6,848 bases of DNA from an uncultured candidate division Zixibacteria bacterium (GTDB lineage: Bacteria; Zixibacteria; MSB-5A5; GN15; PGXB01): NCBI GenBank assembly GCA_937925655.1, contig CALAMC010000052.1, positions 1-6,848 of the forward strand. The letters run 5' to 3'. The stretch's first letter is position 1. Each line of letters opens with the position of its first letter. Made by a program: the position numbers and the translations under genes. The notes beneath the pieces are model-generated. The model was not told where the DNA came from. It saw only the letters and a program-made list of their open reading frames with translations, and did not search any database. This document shows positions 1 through 6,352 of the stretch, one piece after another.

Positions 1-539
1 GACCCCATGCCTCTCCGGATCGCAACAGCTTCTCCACCGATCATGAGGGCGGGTTTTTTGAAACCGAGGCAATCCAACTGGAGCATCAGGACGGTTTGGA
101 AATATATATACGCACCGAACCTAATTGGAAGGAACGGGTTCTGACCCTGTTTCAGGCGCTGGAACAAGTCGGATTCGGCCGGGATAAATCAACCGGACTG
201 GGGGCCTTCCGACTGGGCGAAATGATTCCGGTCGAAATCTTTCAGGCCGTCGATGATGGGTGCAACGGCTTTGTCAACCTGTCGTCAATGGTTCCAGCAA
301 AGGATGATCCCCGCGAGGGGTGGTTTCGCTTGAGAACCAAATATGGCAAGCTGGGGGAAGGTGTCTTTGGAAATCCTTTCAAGCGCCCATTATTGCAGAT
401 CGAACCGGGGGCGGTCTTTTATGCCGGGGGAGAAATTCGGCCTTATTATGGCCGCCTGGTGCGGGATATTGCCCCGGGCGACAGCCGGGTAGTGCAGAAC
501 GGTTATGCCATGACAGCCCCTTGCCGGATTAGCAAGTGA
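1..539 (+). CDS. csm4: Csm4, type III-A RAMP subunit (5'-truncated by window edge)
   Basis: This reading frame is open from the first complete codon (base 3) to the TGA at 537-539, giving 178 visible residues. Csm4 proteins are usually about 300 residues, so the N-terminal RAMP part lies outside the window. Csm4 is the Cas5-like subunit that holds the 5' tag of the crRNA in the Csm effector complex. The visible part has family hallmarks: an RNSFST...EGGFF stretch (bases 24-62), a beta strand LEIYIR, and the glycine-rich loop GFGRDKSTGLGAF at 171-209, matching the usual G-x-G-x-D-+-S-x-G-x-G motif. It ends in a late QNGYAMTAP strand resembling the C-terminus of Csm4. A TTG at 96 could serve as a start but is internal to the conserved region. 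The cas1 start follows after 10 bp, so the genes are probably co-transcribed. A Csx10-like or other Cas5-group RAMP is the main alternative. Confidence 0.82.
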   Translation, partial: PHASPDRNSFSTDHEGGFFETEAIQLEHQDGLEIYIRTEPNWKERVLTLFQALEQVGFGRDKSTGLGAFRLGEMIPVEIFQAVDDGCNGFVNLSSMVPAKDDPREGWFRLRTKYGKLGEGVFGNPFKRPLLQIEPGAVFYAGGEIRPYYGRLVRDIAPGDSRVVQNGYAMTAPCRISK

Positions 540-549
540 CCGGAAGAGT

Positions 550-1524
550 ATGACCTGTCTGTATGTTACCGAACAAGGTGCAACTCTGCGCAAAACCGGC
601 CAGACCATTGTGATTGAGATGGATGGCAAAGAATTGGCGGAGATTGAAACCGCGCGATTGAATAGTATTCTCCTCTATGGCAATATTCACGTTACGACAC
701 CGGCGCTGAAACACTTATTGGAAAACCGGATAGAATTGGCCTTGCTGTCCGAATCCGGGAAGATTTACGGTCAATTATCACCGCCGCTTGGGAAAAATAT
801 AATCTTGAGAATAAACCAATTTAAGGTTTTTGGGGATCCCGATATCTGCCTGAAATTATCTCGAAGCCTGGTTATGGCCAAACTAACCGGTGCGGCAGAA
901 GTCCTGAAACAGTTATCATGGAATCGCCGCGAACTTGATTTTGGTGAACCCGTGCACGAATTGGAAAGGCTAAATTCGAATATACCCTCGGTCGACGATC
1001 CCGAAACCCTTAATGGACTTGAAGGATCCGCCGCCAGGATATACTTCGATGCTTATGCGCGCGCCTTTAAAAACCCGCATCAGTTTAATGGGCGAAGCAA
1101 GCGTCCACCGCGCGACTCGGCCAATGCCCTGATGTCATTCGGATATGTTCTGTTGGCATCAGCTATACAATCGTACCTCGATGCGGCCGGATTCGATCCC
1201 TATCTGGGCTTTTATCATAGGGTGGAGTACGGCCGGCCGTCGCTGGCGCTGGATATGCTTGAGGTCTTCCGGGCTCCGGTAGTGGACCGTTTCGTTTTAA
1301 AAGCGCTGAACCTTGGAATCTTTAAAGAACAGGATTTTATTGTTGGCGACGACAATGGATTCCGGTTGCGTTCGGAAGCGTTAAAACGCTTTTTTATCCG
1401 ATGGGAGGAAAACTTGAGACAATATGATTTTCGAAAGCTATTATCGGAACAGGCCGAATCATTGCGTGCTTTTTTCATGAAAAAGAATATTAATGCTGAT
1501 TTCCATATTTTCAGGGCGAAATGA
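550..1524 (+). CDS. cas1: Cas1, CRISPR integrase subunit
   Basis: This 324-residue protein is the metal-dependent integrase that, with Cas2, inserts new spacers at the leader end of the array. Its length is normal for Cas1. The N-terminal beta-rich domain (about 1-85) contains the typical start LYVTEQGATLRKTG and the LYGNIHVTTPAL segment. The helical catalytic domain carries the metal ligands: Glu158 in LEGSAARIYF, His223 in FYHRVEYGRPSLALDMLE, and the acidic pair Asp235/Glu238 in the same block, followed by FRAPVVD. All expected catalytic residues are present, so it looks functional. The ATG at 550 is supported by family alignment at residue 1; a GGAAG sits only 3 bases upstream, so initiation may depend on coupling to csm4. 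The stop codon overlaps the cas2 start (ATGA). No reverse-transcriptase or Cas6 fusion is present. The sequence resembles Cas1 proteins of type III and related type I systems. Confidence 0.97.
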   Translation: MTCLYVTEQGATLRKTGQTIVIEMDGKELAEIETARLNSILLYGNIHVTTPALKHLLENRIELALLSESGKIYGQLSPPLGKNIILRINQFKVFGDPDICLKLSRSLVMAKLTGAAEVLKQLSWNRRELDFGEPVHELERLNSNIPSVDDPETLNGLEGSAARIYFDAYARAFKNPHQFNGRSKRPPRDSANALMSFGYVLLASAIQSYLDAAGFDPYLGFYHRVEYGRPSLALDMLEVFRAPVVDRFVLKALNLGIFKEQDFIVGDDNGFRLRSEALKRFFIRWEENLRQYDFRKLLSEQAESLRAFFMKKNINADFHIFRAK

Positions 1525-1808
1525 TGCATTTCTTGATAACCTATGACATAACCAGCAACCGCATGCGGCTCAAAGCGGCTCGAATTCTGGATGATTTCGG
1601 AGACCGGGTCCAGGAATCGGTTTTCGAACTGCCTAATCTGGATGTCCTGATTTGGAAAAAATGCCTGAAACGCCTAAAAGACAAAATAAAACTGACCGGG
1701 ACCGATTCCATAAGAGTTTATATTTTATGCGAGTCCTGCCGCAAAAAAATCATGTTGCTTGGTCATGGGCCAAAACCAATGGACGACCCGGACGTGATCG
1801 TGATATGA
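1521..1808 (+). CDS. cas2: Cas2, CRISPR adaptation protein
   Basis: This small ferredoxin-fold protein (95 residues, normal length) forms the dimer at the centre of the Cas1-Cas2 integration complex. The opening FLITYDIT strand contains the conserved Asp9, and QESVFEL is the usual second-strand motif. The later RVYILCESCRKKIMLLG stretch matches the C-terminal strand region of the family. The first ATG overlaps the cas1 stop by four bases (ATGA at 1521-1524). A second, immediately adjacent ATG at 1524 gives a 94-residue protein and is better spaced (7 rather than 4 bases) from the AGGG at 1513-1516, so the true start may be either. Translation is probably coupled to cas1. This is the last gene before the leader and array, as is common for adaptation modules. 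Confidence 0.95.
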   Translation: MMHFLITYDITSNRMRLKAARILDDFGDRVQESVFELPNLDVLIWKKCLKRLKDKIKLTGTDSIRVYILCESCRKKIMLLGHGPKPMDDPDVIVI

Positions 1809-1989
1809 TTTCCTGAAACCCTCTATGAAGAGAATGTCCAGGGAGGTTTCTGGAAAACGTAACCTGTTCTTTGACAACTGAATAACCAGAAAAATGCAGT
1901 TAATTTTATTGACATCGGGCAATAATCTCATTAGGTTTCGGATATCGGGGCCGGAAGATGTTGTGAAATGGTGACTTATATTGGCGGCA
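1809..1989 (+). promoter_or_regulatory. CRISPR leader
   Basis: This 181-bp non-coding stretch lies between the cas2 stop and the first repeat. It is identified as the leader by its position beside cas1-cas2, by its AT-rich middle, and by the repeat polarity, which puts the crRNA-tag end of every repeat on the right. Two TTGACA boxes occur, at 1871-1876 and 1909-1914; the second has a weak -10 candidate (TAGGTT, 1932-1937) at 17-bp spacing. A TATATT at 1977-1982 sits 7 bp before repeat 1 and could start transcription almost at the array, but it has no good -35. The real promoter cannot be chosen from sequence alone. The leader should also contain the signals that direct Cas1-Cas2 to repeat 1. 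Confidence 0.75.
1812..1853. other. Imperfect dyad just after cas2
   Basis: CCTGAAACC at 1812-1820 pairs with GGTTTCTGG at 1845-1853 with one mismatch. The 24-base loop contains a small nested hairpin (CTCT 1821-1824 with AGAG 1829-1832). It could be a weak transcript-ending or RNA-stabilising structure at the end of the csm-cas1-cas2 operon, or a leader element. No U-run follows, so it is not a standard intrinsic terminator. Low confidence. Confidence 0.25.
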
Positions 1990-2026
1990 GTAAGAAGACC
2001 ATCCCTGACGAATAAGGGATTAAGAC
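1990..2026 (+). repeat. Repeat unit (first copy) with Cas6 hairpin
   Basis: The 37-bp unit consists of a single-stranded 5' part (GTAAGAAGACC), a 6-bp stem ATCCCT/AGGGAT at unit positions 12-17 and 26-31 closed by an 8-base loop GACGAATA, and a 3' tail TAAGAC. Cas6 typically cuts on the 3' side at or near the stem base, leaving an 8-nt tag on the next crRNA; here that would be AUUAAGAC. The bases flanking the unit vary between copies, which fixes its ends. Unlike many type III repeats, the ends are not a GTTTC/GAAAC inverted pair. Confidence 0.9.
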
Positions 2027-2333
2027 TTTTGGTTGTCTTTTTTTCTTCATGGCCCTAATATCGGTAAGAAGACCATCCCTGACGAATAAGGGATTAAGAC
2101 AACCTTGTGAATGCGATCGCGACCGGCCAAGGTCGAATCCGGTAAGAAGACCATCCCTGACGAATAAGGGATTAAGACGTCTGGAGAGTCCGCCGGAATT
2201 GATTTATCCGAGCATAAACCAGTAAGAAGACCATCCCTGACGAATAAGGGATTAAGACGAGGGCTCGTCCGGAAGCAGAGGACTCAGTTTTTTGTAGTAA
2301 GAAGACCATCCCTGACGAATAAGGGATTAAGAC

Positions 2334-2369
2334 GCCGATATCTCTGCCGCCGTCTCTGCCGCCGTCTCT
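2334..2369 (+). repeat. Spacer 5, containing an internal 12-bp tandem repeat
   Basis: This 36-bp spacer contains TCTCTGCCGCCG twice in succession and then TCTCT, so its source DNA was a tandem repeat with a 12-bp period. The period is a multiple of three, fitting a repetitive coding region. The + strand reads ADISAAVSAAVS and the reverse complement reads RDGGRDGGRDIG; which one was coding is unknown. Confidence 0.85.
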
Positions 2370-3708
2370 GTAAGAAGACCATCCCTGACGAATAAGGGAT
2401 TAAGACAATCAGGTTTGGGGGGCATATCAAACTTAGCCACCGAATAGGTAAGAAGACCATCCCTGACGAATAAGGGATTAAGACCTCGCCAGCCATTCGC
2501 ACCGTCATCAACAATGTTAGTAAGAAGACCATCCCTGACGAATAAGGGATTAAGACTTCGGTCAACCCGCATTTTTGTGGTAACATGGTAGGTGTTACCG
2601 TAAGAAGACCATCCCTGACGAATAAGGGATTAAGACAGGTTCAGGACTTTATCGTCGAGCAGTTGGTTTTCTCCCGTAAGAAGACCATCCCTGACGAATA
2701 AGGGATTAAGACTGGTTGCGAGTGCGGCCCCCAGGTTTAGCGAAACTACGGTAAGAAGACCATCCCTGACGAATAAGGGATTAAGACCCCCGCCGAAGTG
2801 CATGAGATGATTTCGATTGCGTCCAATGTAAGAAGACCATCCCTGACGAATAAGGGATTAAGACACAGGTTGGCCTTATTATTTTCAACAGCGTTTTTGA
2901 TGTCAGTAAGAAGACCATCCCTGACGAATAAGGGATTAAGACAATTGGTTCCGTCGACTTTACTGATCGGCCCCATGGCATCCAGTAAGAAGACCATCCC
3001 TGACGAATAAGGGATTAAGACATTAGAATCGTCGCATTCAACGCTAACGGCGTTGTTGAAGTAAGAAGACCATCCCTGACGAATAAGGGATTAAGACTTT
3101 GCACCGGGACTGACCCATATAATACGTACTTGGCATGTAAGAAGACCATCCCTGACGAATAAGGGATTAAGACCAAAACGGCACTCGGCACCGAAACTGT
3201 TCCGCGCCTCGAAAGTAAGAAGACCATCCCTGACGAATAAGGGATTAAGACACCATGTTCATCGGTTAATTTGTAGTACGTCATGGCTTCAGGTAAGAAG
3301 ACCATCCCTGACGAATAAGGGATTAAGACGCCGGGCAAAACGCCCTTGCGTATCCATTGGCCAAGTAAGAAGACCATCCCTGACGAATAAGGGATTAAGA
3401 CTATGACACACCCTTTGGCGCAAGGAAGCGGGGATGCCTAAAGTAAGAAGACCATCCCTGACGAATAAGGGATTAAGACCGACCGTATTGCGGCCGTGGA
3501 ATCCGCTGTGATTGATGTAAGAAGACCATCCCTGACGAATAAGGGATTAAGACTATATTTATATCATCGCCCGGCTCCCAGTCATCCGGGATATTGTAAG
3601 AAGACCATCCCTGACGAATAAGGGATTAAGACTTGTCGGCCCCGTCTCAATGATATTATTTTCAAATTTTAGTAAGAAGACCATCCCTGACGAATAAGGG
3701 ATTAAGAC

Positions 3709-3745
3709 GAACATCCCTCGCCGAATGAACATCCTTTGCCGAATG
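3709..3745 (+). repeat. Spacer 23, containing an internal 18-bp tandem repeat
   Basis: The spacer consists of two 18-bp units (3709-3726 and 3727-3744) differing at two positions, followed by one G. The units read GAACATCC-CTC-GCCGAAT and GAACATCC-TTT-GCCGAAT. Both differences are C/T changes, and the period is a multiple of three. It was probably taken from a diverged tandem repeat in a coding gene (EHPSPN/EHPLPN on +, HSAKDV/HSARDV on the reverse complement). Confidence 0.85.
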
Positions 3746-3894
3746 GTAAGAAGACCATCCCTGACGAATAAGGGATTAAGACTTTTTTTATATATATGAT
3801 CCTTTCCAGTTTGAACGTACTACATGTAAGAAGACCATCCCTGACGAATAAGGGATTAAGACGGCTATCAACGCGCGGCAAATAATACCAGTGA

Positions 3895-3924
3895 TTGCTT
3901 TGGTGCTATGAACAACTTTATAAT
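3895..3924 (+). promoter_or_regulatory. Promoter candidate for the csm6-like-cas6 pair
   Basis: TTGCTT (3895-3900) and a perfect TATAAT (3919-3924) are separated by 18 bp, a good sigma-70-type arrangement. It lies between the last repeat and the CARF gene, with a predicted start about 20 bases before the ATG. This would let the ancillary nuclease and cas6 be expressed independently of read-through from the long array. Confidence 0.55.
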
Positions 3925-3937
3925 TAAATTCTGAAAT

Positions 3938-3943
3938 AAGGAG
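3938..3943 (+). promoter_or_regulatory. Shine-Dalgarno of the CARF-HEPN gene
   Basis: AAGGAG lies 8 bases before the ATG at 3952. This strong, well-spaced ribosome-binding site decides the start codon. Confidence 0.85.
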
Positions 3944-3951
3944 ATCCAAAT

Positions 3952-5214
3952 ATGCCTGCAAAAAAAGTGCTGATACAAACAGTCGGCGGTTCGCCTATCC
4001 CTCTGGTCAAAAGTATTTCCGAACAAACCCCGCATTTCATCTATTGGATTCCGTCCACGACAACCCGGCCGGATTGCGACAACCTTTTGGCCGAAGTCAA
4101 ACGGCTTGTACCCTATGCAACCGTGAAAATATTCCCGACCGATAACCATAATGAACTCATACATTGTTATCGCTCGTGCCTTGAAGTATTGAATGATATC
4201 AAAAATCTCGGCCTTGACCATGAGCATATCGTTGCCGATCCGACCGGCGGAACCAAAATCATGAGCGCCGCCTTGATTCTGGCCGCGGCCGAACTGGGTT
4301 TGACGGTGGCTTATGTCGGCGGAGAGGAGCGTACCAAGGAAGGCAAAGGAGTTGTGATTAACGGCACCGAAAAGATGTATTACAGCGCTCATCCTTATGA
4401 TATCATCGCCCGTTTTGACAAGGAGAGTTTCTGCAATAACTTCAATGCCTGTCGTTTTGAGGCGGCCATGGCTGACTGTATCGCTATCAAAAGTAAAGGC
4501 AGTCAGAACCTGAAGCGATTGGCCGGCGCCCTGGAAAAAATCACTGGCGGATATCGGGATTGGGATTTATTCCGTTACGATACCTGCGCCAACGCTCTGG
4601 GCAAGGGGCTTGATGATCTAAGAAGGCTTTCGGCCGAGGAACCGGCGGTGGCCGACCGGCTGGGCGCGTTTATACGCCAGGTGGCTGAAAATCTGGAACA
4701 CCTGCAACATCTCCCGAAACTCGGGCTCGCGTGGGAATATGTCTGGGAAGTGGCGGCCAATGCCGTGAGGCGGGGAGAAGAAGGTCGTTACGATGATGCT
4801 GTGGCACGCTTGTATCGGGCGCTGGAGATGGCCGGCCAGGCCGAAATCAACAAGTTGCATGGAATCGGAACGTCCAATTTCCCCGTTGATAAACTTGATG
4901 CCCAAACACAGGCGGAAGTAAGCAAAAAAATAAAGAAGGGAAAAACCGTTGATTTGGGCAGTTATGATACTTTCAATTATCTGGCTCGAATCGGGAATGA
5001 GGTGGGACAGAAATATATTACCCAAAATGATGAAATCCGTGCCATCCTTCAGAACCGAAATGATTCAATCCTGGCGCACGGGATTATTGCACTGGATAAA
5101 GGGAAATATGAAAAGTTGTTGTTCATTTTCCGCGAATTGTTCGGTGTCGATTATGAGAAAATAAGGTTTGCCAAAATCGATATTGAAAATCTCCTGTCCT
5201 TGGGAATGGATTGA
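3952..5214 (+). CDS. csm6: CARF-HEPN ribonuclease, Csm6-like (TIGR02710/Cas02710 family)
   Basis: This 420-residue cytosolic protein should be an ancillary RNase activated by cyclic oligoadenylate made by the Cas10 subunit of the type III complex. The N-terminal CARF domain (about 1-150) has a nucleotide-binding-like first strand LIQTVGGSP (residues 7-15) and the diagnostic DPTGGTKIMSAAL motif (Asp96-Leu108). A helical linker follows; YDDAVARLYRALEMAGQAEI (280-299) is typical of this family. The C-terminal HEPN domain carries the catalytic motif RNDSILAH, with Arg369 and His376 (R-x6-H), which cuts single-stranded RNA in relatives. Both key motifs are intact. The assignment to the TIGR02710 group rests on these motifs and on overall layout. 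The precise name (Csm6 versus a Csx1-type protein) and the activator ring size cannot be read from sequence. The stop at 5212-5214 is 4 bp before the cas6 ATG, so the two genes form an operon. No separate ring nuclease that would clear the signal is visible in the window. Confidence 0.9.
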   Translation: MPAKKVLIQTVGGSPIPLVKSISEQTPHFIYWIPSTTTRPDCDNLLAEVKRLVPYATVKIFPTDNHNELIHCYRSCLEVLNDIKNLGLDHEHIVADPTGGTKIMSAALILAAAELGLTVAYVGGEERTKEGKGVVINGTEKMYYSAHPYDIIARFDKESFCNNFNACRFEAAMADCIAIKSKGSQNLKRLAGALEKITGGYRDWDLFRYDTCANALGKGLDDLRRLSAEEPAVADRLGAFIRQVAENLEHLQHLPKLGLAWEYVWEVAANAVRRGEEGRYDDAVARLYRALEMAGQAEINKLHGIGTSNFPVDKLDAQTQAEVSKKIKKGKTVDLGSYDTFNYLARIGNEVGQKYITQNDEIRAILQNRNDSILAHGIIALDKGKYEKLLFIFRELFGVDYEKIRFAKIDIENLLSLGMD

Positions 5215-5218
5215 CGAT

Positions 5219-6178
5219 ATGAATGAACTGATAAATCAATTGGAATTGCCTTTGACAAGCCTGACCGTTAAGGCCGTCATAACGCGCGACATTGCATGGA
5301 ACTCGTTTCCGGGAAGTGTGATTCACGGGGTATTGGGTTATAACCTGAAAGAGCTGACCTGCGTGGCATCGCATCGCAATTGCGGGCGTTGTTTTCTTGT
5401 TGCCGATTGTCCATATGGCATGATCTTCGAATCCCCTCTTCCTCCCGGAGCAAAACGAATGCGGCTTTATCCCCAGTCTCCGCATCCATTACGGCTGACT
5501 ATTGACCCCTGGAGCGGGCCTAACACCAGTGAAGGAGAGTCTTTTGCGGTTGGCCTGACTTTATTTGGCCGGGCCACGACCTGTGGCCTGTTGATGCTTC
5601 TGTCGCTGGTAAAGGCTTTTCAGGACGGACTCGGCAGAAAATATAAGGGAGACCGGGGACATGCCCGAATAATCGAAGTGAGCGATGATTTATCCGGGAT
5701 ATCTCATGACTGGGAGGAGCTGAAGAATAACTTTAGCCAGGCCGCGAATTTAAAGGTTTTGAAAGACCTTATTCCCGGCAAATCCCCATCAGCAGTTAAA
5801 ATTTCATTTCAGTCTCCCACAAAAATCATTACAAACGAAAAAGTGAATTTTCAACCAACGGCCCGTGATATCATATCTAACATATTGCGGCGCCTTGGAA
5901 ATTTGGTGTATTTCCACGGGGGCCATGAAATGCACCTTGACTATGAGACGCTTTTAAACAAGGCCGAAGCAATTTCGGCCGAATATGCTCTGAAACGAGT
6001 TCGAGCGGTCCGCTATTCTGGACGCCAGGAAAAGAAAATAGATATCAGTGGAATCACCGGTGAGATAACCATCGCAAACTGCCCTGCCGATCTGGCCGCC
6101 GTTTTGTACGCCGGAAGCCATATCGGCATCGGCAAAAACACAACCATGGGTTTGGGGGAGATGCACGCAAAGACATAG
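5219..6178 (+). CDS. cas6: Cas6, pre-crRNA processing endoribonuclease
   Basis: This 319-residue RAMP protein should cut the array transcript within each repeat to release crRNAs. The C-terminal half matches the Cas6 family: SGRQEKKIDISGITGEI (267-283) is followed by the hallmark glycine-rich loop G303-I-G305-x5-G311-L-G313 (GhGxxxxxGhG), the RNA-binding signature. The N-terminal half has a cysteine cluster Cys48, Cys55, Cys58 and Cys64, the last three in the block NCGRCFLVADCPYGMIFE seen in this Cas6 group, and GESFAVGLTLFG (106-117). His36 in FPGSVIHGVLG is a candidate catalytic residue, which is my inference. I chose the ATG at 5219, four bases after the CARF stop. An in-frame TTG at 5168 would add 17 residues but lies inside the CARF gene and has a poorly spaced ribosome-binding site. 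Translation is probably coupled to the gene before it. The only array in view has a hairpin repeat suitable for Cas6. Confidence 0.93.
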   Translation: MNELINQLELPLTSLTVKAVITRDIAWNSFPGSVIHGVLGYNLKELTCVASHRNCGRCFLVADCPYGMIFESPLPPGAKRMRLYPQSPHPLRLTIDPWSGPNTSEGESFAVGLTLFGRATTCGLLMLLSLVKAFQDGLGRKYKGDRGHARIIEVSDDLSGISHDWEELKNNFSQAANLKVLKDLIPGKSPSAVKISFQSPTKIITNEKVNFQPTARDIISNILRRLGNLVYFHGGHEMHLDYETLLNKAEAISAEYALKRVRAVRYSGRQEKKIDISGITGEITIANCPADLAAVLYAGSHIGIGKNTTMGLGEMHAKT

Positions 6179-6186
6179 TCAAGAAT

Positions 6187-6250
6187 ATGCCGCGTGAAGA
6201 TATAACAAAATTAGGATGATGACAATAATTAATAACGGAAAACGCGGCAT
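6187..6250. repeat. Perfect 9-bp inverted repeat around an AT-rich 46-bp core
   Basis: ATGCCGCGT (6187-6195) is the exact reverse complement of ACGCGGCAT (6242-6250). The 46-bp core between them is AT-rich and non-coding. It begins 8 bp after the cas6 stop. The loop is too long and there is no U-run, so it is not a normal intrinsic terminator. It could be a protein-binding dyad, a long-range RNA hairpin ending the cas6 transcript, or a remnant of a small mobile element. I see no clear target-site duplication. Confidence 0.5.
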
Positions 6251-6264
6251 CTGGCAGTATCAAA

Positions 6265-6279
6265 GCATCCGAGGGATGT
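6265..6279 (+). other. Small hairpin before the Trypco1-like gene
   Basis: CATCC (6266-6270) and GGATG (6274-6278) pair around a GAG loop, extended by a G-T pair. It is short and not followed by a U-run. It may be chance or a minor leader structure of the next transcript. Confidence 0.2.
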
Positions 6280-6347
6280 AGATGAGATACTGGAAGATGC
6301 GGTATTATCCCGACAAAACCAAAGATAGAATTAATAATTATAATTCT

Positions 6348-6352
6348 GGAGG
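6348..6352 (+). promoter_or_regulatory. Shine-Dalgarno deciding the start at 6357
   Basis: GGAGG, extended to GGAGGT, sits 4 bases before the ATG at 6357. The ATG at 6282 in the same frame has only a poor purine run before it, so the shorter protein is preferred. Confidence 0.7.

Larger units (their letters stand above)
1990..3862 (+). CRISPR. CRISPR array, 25 repeats of 37 bp and 24 spacers
   Basis: Repeats start at 1990, 2064, 2142, 2222, 2297, 2370, 2448, 2520, 2600, 2676, 2751, 2828, 2906, 2985, 3061, 3137, 3215, 3293, 3365, 3443, 3517, 3596, 3672, 3746 and 3826. Each is 37 bp, and I see no mismatch in any copy, including the last. Spacer lengths in order are 37, 41, 43, 38, 36, 41, 35, 43, 39, 38, 40, 41, 42, 39, 39, 41, 41, 35, 41, 37, 42, 39, 37 and 43 bp. 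All spacers differ from each other. The broad length range and long repeat fit type III systems. The array is read left to right: the leader and cas1-cas2 lie on the left, and the repeat 3' end carries an ATTAAGAC tag resembling known type III crRNA tags. The newest spacer should therefore be at 2027-2063. Each crRNA guides the Csm complex to complementary RNA. I cannot identify spacer targets without a database search. Confidence 0.99.

Noticed and set aside
2284..3377. Several reading frames of 66-120 codons running through the array on both strands
   Set aside because: They are made of the repeat translated over and over (for example LNPLFVRDGLLT) with spacers between. The repeat happens to be open in three frames. 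They are not genes.
3554..3595. Spacer 21 shares a 13-base stretch with the CARF gene near 4400 and an 11-base antisense stretch with cas6 near 5705
   Set aside because: The matches are short, in different genes and do not extend. Matches this long are expected now and then by chance, so there is no case for self-targeting.
3868..4392. Antisense reading frame of 174 codons opposite the CARF gene
   Set aside because: It is a shadow of a well-supported CARF domain on the + strand, with no recognisable family and no ribosome-binding site of note.
5168..5218. Extended cas6 start at TTG 5168
   Set aside because: It lies wholly inside the CARF coding region and has a poorly placed ribosome-binding site. 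The ATG at 5219 sits 4 bp after the CARF stop, as expected for a coupled pair.
6339..6344. Perfect TATAAT before the Trypco1-like gene
   Set aside because: Transcription would start on top of the Shine-Dalgarno, and no -35 is present at the right distance. It is part of an AT-rich palindromic run and is not convincing as a promoter.
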